DNA of 64,000 bases from the NCBI RefSeq assembly GCF_900113635.1, contig NZ_FOQA01000001.1, positions 496,001 through 560,000 of the forward strand. The letters are read 5' to 3'. Within the stretch, counting starts at the first letter, position 1; the number at the start of each line of letters is the position of its first letter. Below the pieces are notes generated by a model that was given only the letters and a program-made list of their open reading frames with translations, was not told the origin of the DNA and ran no database searches. A program made the translations under genes and the position numbers. Of this stretch, positions 42,782-51,234 are shown one piece after another. This DNA is from Tindallia magadiensis. Its GTDB lineage: Bacteria; Bacillota; Clostridia; Peptostreptococcales; Tindalliaceae.

Positions 42782-43711
42782 ATGATGAGTGAATGGGTTA
42801 CTGCCATCGGAGCTTCAAATATTGATATCCACGGTTTTTCAAATGAGCCTGTCATCATGGAAGATTCAAATCCTGGGAAAATCCACACCTGCCCCGGGGG
42901 AGTTTCAAGAAATATCAGCGAAAATCTGATTCGCCTGGGAGTTCATACCAAGCTAATGACCGCCCTTGGCGATGACATGAACGGACTACAGATCCGCGAA
43001 TCCTGCAAAAATCTAAACATTGACCTTTCCATGAGCCTCGAGGTTCCCGGCCATCATTCTTCTACTTATATGGCAGTGATGGATCCGGACGGAGAAATGA
43101 TTTTAGCCCTTTCTGATATGCGAATTCTCGATAAGCTAACGGTTTCTCACTTAAAAAAACATCATGATGCACTGGTAAACTCCTCTGCAATCGTTATGGA
43201 TGCTGGCTTGCCACCAGAAACAATGCACTACATCACGTCAGTCTATTCATCCAAAAAAACTTTTTTGGATCCTGTTTCTGTGAAAAAGTGTTACCGCATG
43301 GAAAAATTCACTGGTCAGTTCTACTGCCTAAAGCTCAACAGATTAGAAGCCAGTTATTTATCTGGCATTACTATTAACAACGATAAAACCCTTCAAGAAT
43401 CAGCTGAATCACTGCTAAATCTTGGTGTTAAACGAGTTTATATTTCCTTGGGAGCGGATGGTATCTTTTATGCCGAAGCTGGTAACTCCGGTTTGATTTC
43501 TGCACCAACTGTCAAAATAGCCAACGCCACCGGTGCCGGTGATGCAGTTACAGCCGCCGTTATCTGGGGTGAGTTGCAGGAATGGTCAATGAAAGATATC
43601 AGCCGGTTTGCCATCGGAGCTGCAACAATTACCATTAGCTGTAACAAAACTGTTAGTGAAGATATGAATATCAAAAAAATTGAGGAACTATTAAAGGAGA
43701 AGATAGGATGA
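42782..43711 (+). CDS. psuK: PfkB-family kinase, probable pseudouridine kinase
   Basis: PsuK phosphorylates pseudouridine to the 5'-phosphate, the substrate of PsuG. The 309-residue ribokinase-fold protein has the N-terminal substrate motif TCPGGVSRNISENLIRLG and the ATP/anion-hole motif ATGAGDAVTAA with catalytic Asp. The gene overlaps psuG by four bases (ATGA), which strongly supports the pseudouridine role over a general sugar kinase. GGAGGG precedes two adjacent ATG codons; the first is used here. Confidence 0.88.
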   Translation: MMSEWVTAIGASNIDIHGFSNEPVIMEDSNPGKIHTCPGGVSRNISENLIRLGVHTKLMTALGDDMNGLQIRESCKNLNIDLSMSLEVPGHHSSTYMAVMDPDGEMILALSDMRILDKLTVSHLKKHHDALVNSSAIVMDAGLPPETMHYITSVYSSKKTFLDPVSVKKCYRMEKFTGQFYCLKLNRLEASYLSGITINNDKTLQESAESLLNLGVKRVYISLGADGIFYAEAGNSGLISAPTVKIANATGAGDAVTAAVIWGELQEWSMKDISRFAIGAATITISCNKTVSEDMNIKKIEELLKEKIG

Positions 43712-44658
43712 TACATTCAGAGAAAAATATATTAAATACCAATAACTGGATCCAGTTGTCCAGTGAAGTTGAAAATGCATTAAAAAATGCCGAACCTGTT
43801 GTTGCTTTAGAGTCAACTATTATTAGTCATGGCATGTCCTACCCTGAAAATATTGAAAGCGCACTAACCTCCGAGAAAAAAATAAGACAACAAGGTGCGA
43901 TCCCTGCCACCATTGCCGTTATCAAAGGTCAGATCAAGGTAGGATTAAGCGAGGAAGAATTAAACTATTTAGGTGAAAACAATAATATTCGAAAAGCAAG
44001 CCGCCGAGATTTGCCAATGATCCTTGCTAGTAACAGCAGCGGTGCCACTACTGTTGCTACCACTATGATCGGTGCTTCTATGGCAGGTATTAAGGTTTTT
44101 GCCACTGGTGGTATCGGTGGTGTTCATCGAGGAGCTAGTGAAACCTTTGATATCTCAGCCGATCTATTAGAACTAGCTAAGACAGAGGTTGCTGTTGTAT
44201 GCGCCGGCGCAAAATCAATTCTTGATATAGGCTTAACTTTAGAAGTATTAGAAACCCATGGTGTACCTGTCATTGGCTACCAGACAGACGCTTTCCCCGG
44301 TTTTTATGTAAGAGACAGTGGATTTGGTGTTGATGATCGTGCCAATGATTTAGCGATCATTGCCAGCGCCATGCATTACAAATGGCAATTAGGTCTTGGT
44401 GGTGGTATTGTTGTAGCAAATCCTATTCCCAAAGAAGATGAAATGGATCCAACATTGATTGATAACGCCATTACCAACGCTGTAGTAGAAGCTGAAAAAA
44501 ATGGAATTAAAGGAAAAGAGGTCACTCCTTATATTCTTGCAAAACTTCATCAAGTAACAGAAGGCAAAAGCCTTTATGCAAATAAACAGCTCGTGTATCA
44601 TAATGCTCATGTTGCAGCAAAGTTAGCAATAGAATATGCTCGCATAAACAACCGTTAA
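43708..44658 (+). CDS. psuG: Pseudouridine-5'-phosphate glycosidase
   Basis: PsuG splits pseudouridine 5'-phosphate into uracil and ribose 5-phosphate, with a catalytic lysine and a metal ion. The 316-residue protein shows VVALESTIISHGMSYPEN, TVATTMIGASMAGIKVFATG, GIGGVHRGASETFDISADL and CAGAKSILDIG, all family-specific. Length is normal. Translation is coupled to psuK by overlap. No nucleoside transporter lies in the operon; the neighbouring ABC exporter genes at 45.9 kb share an operator but are of the FetAB type. A 16-bp-stem terminator follows. Confidence 0.95.
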   Translation: MIHSEKNILNTNNWIQLSSEVENALKNAEPVVALESTIISHGMSYPENIESALTSEKKIRQQGAIPATIAVIKGQIKVGLSEEELNYLGENNNIRKASRRDLPMILASNSSGATTVATTMIGASMAGIKVFATGGIGGVHRGASETFDISADLLELAKTEVAVVCAGAKSILDIGLTLEVLETHGVPVIGYQTDAFPGFYVRDSGFGVDDRANDLAIIASAMHYKWQLGLGGGIVVANPIPKEDEMDPTLIDNAITNAVVEAEKNGIKGKEVTPYILAKLHQVTEGKSLYANKQLVYHNAHVAAKLAIEYARINNR

Positions 44659-44710
44659 AACATTTGTAGATACTTACCAATCATTTTTCTGTATACAATT
44701 TTTACACACA

Positions 44711-44758
44711 AAAAACCACTTAATAGAGAAACTTCACGTCCTATTAAGTGGTTTTTTT
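44711..44758. terminator. Bidirectional terminator between psuG and the AraC-type gene
   Basis: A 16-bp perfect stem (44711-44726 with 44741-44756, core CCACTTAATAG/CTATTAAGTGG), 14-nt loop, with A/T runs giving T tails on both strands. Confidence 0.92.
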
Positions 44759-44770
44759 CTTTGTTATCGA

Positions 44771-45691
44771 CTAAGAAATCTGCTTAGGCTCCGGCTTTAC
44801 CCATATTTCCATATAAGCGTCATCTAACCTGTTATTATCATATTTTTCAACTAAAAAGGGCTTTGTTACTAACCCACGATTTGCCAGCCAACTATTTAGC
44901 AAGTAGTTTATAGCTTTTCCTAAGGCATCTCCAACCAACTCATCAATGGTTTCTGCTTCTACGCAACAAACCACATATTCTCCAGCAGGAAGTGTCCATT
45001 TATTAAATCCTTCGGGAATATCTAAGTCATTTTTTGCTACAGCACCAGCAAAATAATTAAATTCGCCATCTTTCTTCCCCTCACTAAAAGATACACCAAC
45101 TTCGGCTCCTGGATCGATTTTATTTCTTAACCTTACTTTGCGTTTATGAAAAGAATCCCACACGCTTCCAGGAGAGTCAATTCCTGTCACAAAACCGACT
45201 GGTGCTTTATTGGATGATATCGATGAAGAAAGACCGACATAAATTTCTGGCAAGGTAACGCTTTTTCTAGTAATTTCCAAGACAATACCTTCTGTAATCA
45301 AAGGCACATCCAGCTCTATCATCGTATAGTTAAGCAACAGTTCCGGTTTTGAAAAATGGTTTAATCGAGTAGGTTTCCTACGGTATTGATCAGGCGTTAA
45401 TTGATATGCTTCTTTAAAAGATCGTGTAAATGATTCATGGGATGAAAACCCAACTTCTAAAGCAACATCAATGATTCTTCGTTCCGTCCTTATTAGTAAA
45501 TCAGTAGCTCGAGCCAAGCGCCGTAATTTAATATACTCTTTAACCGGTTTTTTTACTAGTCTTTTGAATAAGCGTTGAAAGTAAAACGGTGATAGTCCTG
45601 CGATCTTTGCTAAAGCTTCAATTTCCAATTCTTCACCAATGTTTTCCTCAACAAAATCTATGGTTTTTTGTATTGCTTCCCACGCGTGCAT
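44771..45691 (-). CDS. AraC-type regulator with GyrI-like effector domain
   Basis: A 306-residue transcription regulator. Residues about 1-105 are a two-HTH AraC domain (ALAKIAGLSPFYFQRLFKRL and IIDVALEVGFSSHESFTRSF). Residues about 120-306 form a GyrI-like effector-binding domain (YVGLSSSI, then LPAGEYVVCCVEA and YMEIWVKP), as in Rob/SoxS-like multidrug sensors. The frame is open 40 codons upstream, but AAGGAGG lies 8 bases before the ATG at 45691. It is divergent from the FetAB-type ABC genes with about 220 bases between, so it could regulate them. Confidence 0.9.
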   Translation of the reverse strand: MHAWEAIQKTIDFVEENIGEELEIEALAKIAGLSPFYFQRLFKRLVKKPVKEYIKLRRLARATDLLIRTERRIIDVALEVGFSSHESFTRSFKEAYQLTPDQYRRKPTRLNHFSKPELLLNYTMIELDVPLITEGIVLEITRKSVTLPEIYVGLSSSISSNKAPVGFVTGIDSPGSVWDSFHKRKVRLRNKIDPGAEVGVSFSEGKKDGEFNYFAGAVAKNDLDIPEGFNKWTLPAGEYVVCCVEAETIDELVGDALGKAINYLLNSWLANRGLVTKPFLVEKYDNNRLDDAYMEIWVKPEPKQIS

Positions 45692-45790
45692 CGTAAGCAC
45701 CTCCTTAGAGATAACATAACATATTCTTACGTGAAAACGCTTGACCTCCAATGCCCTTTTCTTTTCCAGAAAAGAATATAGATAAACATC

Positions 45791-45819
45791 TTGTAACCTC
45801 TTCACTTTCATGCTATTAT
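45791..45819 (+). promoter_or_regulatory. Sigma-A promoter of the FetAB-type ABC genes
   Basis: TTGTAA, exactly 17 bases, TATTAT. The expected transcription start is near 45826, just before the three iterons. Confidence 0.7.
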
Positions 45820-45830
45820 GACATCATCAA

Positions 45831-45869
45831 TTGATATCGTTTGTTGATATCGAAAATTGATATATCGTG
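45831..45869 (+). repeat. Three tandem 13-bp iterons (operator) upstream of the ABC genes
   Basis: TTGATATCGTTTG, TTGATATCGAAAA and TTGATATATCGTG follow each other with no gap, each starting with TTGATAT. The second and third together form the inverted repeat ATATCGA, AAA, TTGATAT (45847-45863), nearly the same as the padR operator. The block lies directly downstream of the promoter start site. Confidence 0.75.
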
Positions 45870-45909
45870 TTTCACTGCTTCTCCCCTTGAACAAAAGATT
45901 AAAAAGGAG

Positions 45910-46572
45910 ATGATGACCATCTTTTTCTTTAAAGAAGTTATCTACAAAAATATTCTTAATATCGAAAACCTTCATATTAAAAAACATGCCATCACTTGCA
46001 TTGTAGGCGAAAGTGGTAGCGGGAAAACAACGTTGCTACGCCTTTTAAATAGGTTAACCAGTTATGATAGTGGCACCATTTTTTATCATAAGCAACCGTT
46101 AAGTGATATAGATCCTACAGAATTGAGGCGGGAAGTTGTTATGCTGCCACAAGCTCCCGCTATTTTCGCTGGAAGCATCAAAGACAATCTATTAATAGGT
46201 CTTAGGTTTTCCGAAAAACCATTAATCCCTGATCATCAGCTTTATGACGTATTAAATCTAGTAAAGCTGCATAAAGATCTGGACCAGGATGCGGCGAAGT
46301 TATCTGGTGGCGAAAAACAACGGGTTGCTCTGGGCAGAGTAATCCTGATGAAACCAGAGGTGCTATTGCTTGACGAACCTTCTTCTGCACTTGACGAAAC
46401 GACTGAGCATATTATTATTAATGCTTTGGTCAATTATACGAAAGAAAATAATAAAACCCTTATTATGGTTACCCATTCTAAGCAAATGGCAAAAGAGTTT
46501 GCGGACGACATCATCATTATGAACAAAGGAATGATAATCAACGAAAGGTGGGATAAAGAATGGAAGGTGTAA
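45910..46572 (+). CDS. ABC transporter ATP-binding protein, FetA (YbbL) type
   Basis: The ATPase of a two-gene ABC system. Walker A GESGSGKT is at residues 33-40, the signature LSGGEKQRVALG and Walker B VLLLDEPSSALD follow, then a switch His in MVTHSKQ. It lacks the N-terminal extensions of drug exporters. The partner gene overlaps by 13 bases. AAGGAG touches the first of two adjacent ATG codons, so the second ATG (45913) may be the real start. E. coli FetAB was proposed to export iron; this role is inferred here by family only. Confidence 0.88.
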   Translation: MMTIFFFKEVIYKNILNIENLHIKKHAITCIVGESGSGKTTLLRLLNRLTSYDSGTIFYHKQPLSDIDPTELRREVVMLPQAPAIFAGSIKDNLLIGLRFSEKPLIPDHQLYDVLNLVKLHKDLDQDAAKLSGGEKQRVALGRVILMKPEVLLLDEPSSALDETTEHIIINALVNYTKENNKTLIMVTHSKQMAKEFADDIIIMNKGMIINERWDKEWKV

Positions 46573-47345
46573 TTGATTTACCGCTGTGGCAAATGGCATC
46601 CGCCTATATTTTTGTTGTAATTCTCTTATTTATTGTAAGGAAACGAGGAATTTCAAGAGAAAAAGAAATCCTTATTGCTTCTATTCGAATGACAGTCCAG
46701 CTTACATCCGTGGGATATCTGCTTGTCTATTTATTTAATAATATTAATCCATTAAATACCATTGTAGTCATTACGATCATGGAGGCATTTGCCATTCATA
46801 ATATTTATAAACGAACAAAATCAGCTATTTCCACTTCCTTAAAGAAAATCATTGCCCTATCGATGGTATTTGGTACCGTATCCACTCTTGTATACTTCTT
46901 ACTAGTAGTCATTAACCTCTCTCCCTGGTATGATCCCAGATATTTCATTCCTATTGCAGGAATGCTTATTGGCAATTCTATGACTGGTATCTCCCTTGGA
47001 GTCACCCGGCTTATCGATGGCATGCATTCTGAAAAACACCTTATTGAGTCTGCCTTAATGCTTGGTGCAACACCCAAAACAGCTGCCAAGCCCATTGTTG
47101 ATAAAGCTTTTGATGCGGCCATTCTTCCCACCATAAATGCTATGATTGGAATGGGTATCGTATTCTTACCCGGAATGATGACCGGACAAATTTTATCTGG
47201 AATATCTCCTGTTACAGCCATTAAATACCAAATAGCAATCATGCTTGGCATTCTTGGCAGCGTTGCTCTTACTGTTATATTATTTGTTCAGCTGGGTTAT
47301 CAAACTTTTTTTAACGAAGAAGATCAATTAATCACTAAAGACTAA
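46560..47345 (+). CDS. ABC permease of the UPF0014/FetB (YbbM) family
   Basis: A 261-residue membrane permease with about seven helices. Marks are SIRMTVQLTSVGYLLVYLFN, IPIAGMLIGNSMTGISLGVTRL and MIGMGIVFLPGMMTGQILSG. It overlaps the ATPase gene by 13 bases and so is translationally coupled. FetB is linked to iron export and peroxide resistance in E. coli; substrate here not proven. It runs convergently toward bioA with only a weak AAAGAC/GTCTTT hairpin between them. Confidence 0.9.
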   Translation: MEGVIDLPLWQMASAYIFVVILLFIVRKRGISREKEILIASIRMTVQLTSVGYLLVYLFNNINPLNTIVVITIMEAFAIHNIYKRTKSAISTSLKKIIALSMVFGTVSTLVYFLLVVINLSPWYDPRYFIPIAGMLIGNSMTGISLGVTRLIDGMHSEKHLIESALMLGATPKTAAKPIVDKAFDAAILPTINAMIGMGIVFLPGMMTGQILSGISPVTAIKYQIAIMLGILGSVALTVILFVQLGYQTFFNEEDQLITKD

Positions 47346-47364
47346 AACATCACTATTTCTGTCT

Positions 47365-48741
47365 TTAAATACCATGCTCTTTTGACCTTTCCTTAAAACA
47401 CTCAAGGATTGACTCTTTTGCCGTATTAATCATCATGTCCATTTCCTGTTCATTAATAATATAGGGAGGCATAAAATAGATCACATTTTGCATTGGTCTT
47501 AAAAGAACCCCTTTTTGTAGTGCTTTTTTATAAATCCTATCAGCGATTCGCTCTTTCCAATCAAAGCACTCCATCGTTTCTTTATTTTGCACTAACTCAA
47601 TAGCACCTATCATCCCTATTTGCCTGTATTCGCCAACCCAGGGTATTTCATCAATGATTTTTTCAACTTTTTCTTTAAGCATTCTTGATTTTTCTTTATT
47701 ATTTTCGATAATATCGTCTTCATCAAATATATCTAACGTAGCCACAGCTGCTCTACAGGCTAACGCATTACCAGAATAGCTATGACTATGTATAAATGCT
47801 TTTGATGTTTCATAATCATCATAAAAAGCATCATATATGCGATCGGTAACTAAGGTTAATGCCATTGGTAAATAACCGCCCGTAAGCCCTTTCCCTATTG
47901 TCATAAGATCAGGCGCAACATCGGCATGCTCACAGGCCCACATTTTACCTGTTCGCCCAAATCCAACGGCAATTTCATCGGCTATAAAATTTATAGCGTA
48001 TTGATCGCACAGTTTCCTAAGTTTTTTAAGGTAGACCGGTGAATATATTTTTAGCCCTGCTGCTCCCTGCACCAGTGGTTCGATGATAATTCCTGAAATT
48101 TCTTCATGCTTTTCTTTCACTAATGCTTCCATACTTGCAAAGCACTCCGCTTCACAGGAATCCCTGTTTCCACCATACCGACACCTTAGACAATCAGGTG
48201 CTTCAGACCTAAAAACATCAAATAAGAGAGGCTCAAAAATATTACTATATTTCCCTACTCCGCTGAGAGAAAGGGATCCGACAGTTTCACCATGGTAGGC
48301 ATTTTCCAGAGCGATAAATTTCTTTTTCTTTGTTTGTCCATTTTGTTGGTGATATTGAAAACTTACCTTTAAAGCCACTTCCACCGCTGAAGATCCATTT
48401 TCACTAAAGAACATTTTGTTTATTTTTCCTGGTGCCAGTTCTGCCAATCTTTCTGCCAGCTCTATGGCTGGTTCATGAGAAAAGTTAGCAAATATGACAT
48501 GTTCCAACTTATCTAATTGATCCTTCAGTGCTTCATTAATTCTTTTATTCGAATGTCCAAATAGATTTACCCACCATGAAGATACAGCATCTAAATATCT
48601 ATTTCCTTTCAGATCCTCTAAGAACACCCCCTCACCTTTTTTCACTATAATAGGTGGAAAACTTTCATAATCTTTCATTTGAGAACATGGGTGCCATATA
48701 TGCCTTAAATCTTTTTCCTGCAAATTTTTTATGATATCCAC
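47365..48741 (-). CDS. bioA: Adenosylmethionine-8-amino-7-oxononanoate aminotransferase
   Basis: BioA makes 7,8-diaminopelargonic acid from KAPA, using S-adenosylmethionine as amino donor and PLP. Marks are LRHIWHPCSQMKDYE, SSWWVNLFGH, the Asp in INFIADEIAVGFGRTG, and the PLP lysine in MTIGKGLTGGYLPMA. Length (458) is typical. The start is GTG with GGGG upstream. It is the last gene of bioY-bioD-bioA. No bioF, bioW or bioC/H is in the window. Confidence 0.96.
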   Translation of the reverse strand: MDIIKNLQEKDLRHIWHPCSQMKDYESFPPIIVKKGEGVFLEDLKGNRYLDAVSSWWVNLFGHSNKRINEALKDQLDKLEHVIFANFSHEPAIELAERLAELAPGKINKMFFSENGSSAVEVALKVSFQYHQQNGQTKKKKFIALENAYHGETVGSLSLSGVGKYSNIFEPLLFDVFRSEAPDCLRCRYGGNRDSCEAECFASMEALVKEKHEEISGIIIEPLVQGAAGLKIYSPVYLKKLRKLCDQYAINFIADEIAVGFGRTGKMWACEHADVAPDLMTIGKGLTGGYLPMALTLVTDRIYDAFYDDYETSKAFIHSHSYSGNALACRAAVATLDIFDEDDIIENNKEKSRMLKEKVEKIIDEIPWVGEYRQIGMIGAIELVQNKETMECFDWKERIADRIYKKALQKGVLLRPMQNVIYFMPPYIINEQEMDMMINTAKESILECFKERSKEHGI

Positions 48742-48765
48742 TTGACTACCCCTTTCAAAATTGCT

Positions 48766-49473
48766 CTATCTCATCATAGCCAATATATCTTCAGCGTCTA
48801 ATTTATTTCTATATTCAGCCTTTATCCTTTCAATAAAGCCTTCTCCCTGTTCCACCTTCCCTAAAGTGAAAATTTTTTCTATCCCGGACATGGCTGATAT
48901 CACTTTTACATTATCCTCTTCATAAAAAGTTCCCTGATAGGCATTGACTACTATTCCTTTTATTTCTATCCCCTTGGATTTTAGAAATTCAAGGGTTAAC
49001 ATTGTGTGGTTGATGGTTCCCACATTCGCTCTTGTCACCAAAAGTACCGGTATCCTTAAATCCTTTATCAGATGATGGATGTAATACTCGTTTCTTTTTA
49101 TAGGAACTACTACTCCACCAGCTCCTTCAACAACGACATAATCATATTTTTCTACTAGATTTTGGTAATGATGTATTAGCTTCTCGGTTTCAATTTCCTT
49201 CTTTTCTATTTCACTTGCAAGATGTGGAGATACAGAAGCTTCAAAACAGTAAGTGTTCATTCTTTCGTATGATTCCTCTATTTGTGCTACCTTTCTGACA
49301 AATTGAACATCACCTGATCCTAACGCACCATTTTCATAGATTCCGCCACTTTGAACCGGCTTAAAAAAACAAACACGATGACCATCTTTGTTAAGCATGT
49401 AAGTGGCGCCAGCTGAAACAAAGGTCTTCCCTACTTCTGTATCTGTCCCTAAAACAAATATCCCTTTCCCCAA
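48766..49473 (-). CDS. bioD: Dethiobiotin synthetase
   Basis: BioD closes the ureido ring using ATP and CO2. The P-loop variant GTDTEVGKTF (residues 8-17), the KPVQSGG segment and VVEGAGGVVVPI are family-specific. Length 235 is normal. The start is TTG with AAGGAGAGGGG upstream. It lies 24 bases before bioA and 36 bases after bioY, one operon. Confidence 0.95.
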   Translation of the reverse strand: MGKGIFVLGTDTEVGKTFVSAGATYMLNKDGHRVCFFKPVQSGGIYENGALGSGDVQFVRKVAQIEESYERMNTYCFEASVSPHLASEIEKKEIETEKLIHHYQNLVEKYDYVVVEGAGGVVVPIKRNEYYIHHLIKDLRIPVLLVTRANVGTINHTMLTLEFLKSKGIEIKGIVVNAYQGTFYEEDNVKVISAMSGIEKIFTLGKVEQGEGFIERIKAEYRNKLDAEDILAMMR

Positions 49474-49509
49474 GTAGCCCCTCTCCTTCCTTGACTATTT
49501 CTAACCGGT

Positions 49510-50079
49510 CTATTGTTTTATTGACTTCACAAGACCGGATCTTCTAAGTACCGGTACCACCGTGACCGCTGTAAAAGCAATAATACCACTTAAAATCAGG
49601 TCCGGAGCTATATAAGGCATAAAACCAACCATCACAGCTTCTACCACTGACATTTGTCTCCCCACATACAGATTTATAATCATGTATAAGTAAGAAACCC
49701 CTATTAAATAGACAAAGAACAGACCTGCTAACACAGGAGTAAGTACATTAAGAAAACTTATTTCTTCAAGGCCTTCTGTTAATTTTCCAATAATAAAGGC
49801 ACACATAATAAACCCTATCAGATATCCAAAAGTTGGTTGTAATACATATGCCGGTCCACCACCATTTGCAAAAATAGGTATTCCAACAAGCCCTATTCCT
49901 ACGTACAAGAGCTGAGAATACAATCCATGTTTAGCTCCTAAAAAAATCCCTGCATATGCACAAAATAAAAACTGTAACGTAAACGGTACTACTGGAGTAG
50001 GTATTTTAATAAAAGCTCCTATTGCCGTTAATGCCGCAAACATGGATATCAACGTCACTTCTCTGGTTTTTAGTCCCAT
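49510..50079 (-). CDS. bioY: Biotin transporter substrate-binding membrane subunit BioY
   Basis: The S-component for biotin uptake: 189 residues, about six membrane helices. Marks are LTAIGAFIKIPTPVVPFTLQ, GGPAYVLQPTFGYLIGF and the last helix SGIIAFTAV. It works alone or with an ECF module (energising genes are not in the window). It is the first gene behind the biotin operator, which fits biotin-repressed uptake and synthesis together. Confidence 0.94.
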   Translation of the reverse strand: MGLKTREVTLISMFAALTAIGAFIKIPTPVVPFTLQFLFCAYAGIFLGAKHGLYSQLLYVGIGLVGIPIFANGGGPAYVLQPTFGYLIGFIMCAFIIGKLTEGLEEISFLNVLTPVLAGLFFVYLIGVSYLYMIINLYVGRQMSVVEAVMVGFMPYIAPDLILSGIIAFTAVTVVPVLRRSGLVKSIKQ

Positions 50080-50115
50080 TCATTTCACTCCTTTTTTTAT
50101 TTTTAACACAAAATT

Positions 50116-50144
50116 AGTATATAGACAGCGACGCTACCTGTCAA
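50116..50144 (-). promoter_or_regulatory. Promoter of bioY-bioD-bioA
   Basis: On the minus strand TTGACA (complement of 50139-50144), exactly 17 bases, TATACT (complement of 50116-50121). The -35 box lies inside the left operator arm. Confidence 0.85.
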
Positions 50145-50175
50145 CCTTAAATATGGAGCAGGTTGACAGGTAGCG
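50132..50175. promoter_or_regulatory. BirA operator between bioY and bioB
   Basis: A perfect 15-bp inverted repeat, CGCTACCTGTCAACC (50132-50146) and GGTTGACAGGTAGCG (50161-50175), with a 14-base spacer. The inner TGTCAACC-N14-GGTTGACA follows the BirA operator form known in Firmicutes (TTGTTAACC with a 14-16 base spacer). Biotinyl-AMP-loaded BirA should cover both -35 boxes at once and shut off both directions. Confidence 0.9.
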
Positions 50176-50191
50176 ATCTATCACTTATAAT
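50163..50191 (+). promoter_or_regulatory. Consensus promoter of bioB
   Basis: TTGACA, exactly 17 bases, TATAAT: a full consensus sigma-A promoter. Its -35 box lies inside the right operator arm. Confidence 0.9.
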
Positions 50192-50214
50192 TGCTTGCAA
50201 ATAGTCACTACTAG

Positions 50215-50249
50215 GCATCACAAACTCATTGATATAGAGTCTGTGACGC
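50215..50249 (+). other. Hairpin in the bioB leader
   Basis: TCACAAACTC (50218-50227) pairs with GAGTCTGTGA (50237-50246) with one mismatch and flanking GC pairs. It lies in the 80-base untranslated leader about 30 bases before the bioB start. There is no T run; it may affect stability or translation. Confidence 0.45.
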
Positions 50250-50277
50250 TTAACTACTTGTAGAAAGAAGGGTTTCT

Positions 50278-51234
50278 ATGAATATCAACCACCTAGCGCA
50301 AGAAATCATCGAAGGAAGAACCTTGAAACGCAATGAAGATTTACATTTCTTTGCTACTGTGAATTTAAGAAACCTTTGTGAAGGCGCAAACTCGATTCGC
50401 CAAGCATTATGCGGCGACAGCGTTGACTTATGTTCAATTATTAATGGCCGCAGTGGCAAATGCCATGAAGATTGTAAATTTTGTGCTCAAAGCAGTCATC
50501 ACCATACTGAAGTCGAAGAATACCGCTTCTTAGACAGCGATATTTTGATATCTGACTGCAAAAAACATGCTGATCAAGGGGTTCATCGCTATTCTGTTGT
50601 AACAGCAGGACGCAAATTAGAGCAGAAAGACCTGGAAGCGGTTTGTTATGCCTACAAAATAATGAGTAAGCATAATGATATCAATTTATGCGCTTCACAC
50701 GGTTTACTGTCAGAAGAAGATTTTATTGCTTTGAAAGAAAGCGGCGTAACCATGTATCACGCAAATATAGAAACTTCCAGAAGAAATTTTCCGAACATCT
50801 GCACCACCCATACCTATGAAGACAAGTTAAATACCATTAAACTTGCACAAAGACTAGGTTTCAAGGTCTGTTCCGGCGGTATCATTGGCATGGGTGAAAC
50901 CTTTGAAGATCGATTAGATATGGCTCTCAGCTTATCAGAGCTACAAATACCATCGATTCCAATCAATGCTTTGATGCCTATAAAAGGAACTGTCTACGAA
51001 AATATTGAACCATTAACAGAAGATGAGATATTAAGAACCATAGCTATGTTTCGATTTATCAATCCTACCGCCAGGATTCGACTAGCGGCCGGAAGAATTC
51101 TGATGAAGGACTCAGGAAAAAAAGCATTCCTTGCAGGTGCCAACGCAACGATCACTGGAGATTTATTAACCACCTCCGGCAATAATATCGATCAAGACAA
51201 AAGAATGCTCAGAGAAATGGGATTTCATCTATAA
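50278..51234 (+). CDS. bioB: Biotin synthase
   Basis: BioB is a radical SAM enzyme that inserts sulfur into dethiobiotin. The radical SAM cysteines are Cys62, Cys66 and Cys69 (CHEDCKFC). The [2Fe-2S]-site residues and GIIGMGETFEDRLDM and RLAAGRILMKDSG are in place. Length 318 is normal. It is divergent from bioYDA across the BirA operator and has AGAAGGG before its ATG. Confidence 0.96.
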   Translation: MNINHLAQEIIEGRTLKRNEDLHFFATVNLRNLCEGANSIRQALCGDSVDLCSIINGRSGKCHEDCKFCAQSSHHHTEVEEYRFLDSDILISDCKKHADQGVHRYSVVTAGRKLEQKDLEAVCYAYKIMSKHNDINLCASHGLLSEEDFIALKESGVTMYHANIETSRRNFPNICTTHTYEDKLNTIKLAQRLGFKVCSGGIIGMGETFEDRLDMALSLSELQIPSIPINALMPIKGTVYENIEPLTEDEILRTIAMFRFINPTARIRLAAGRILMKDSGKKAFLAGANATITGDLLTTSGNNIDQDKRMLREMGFHL

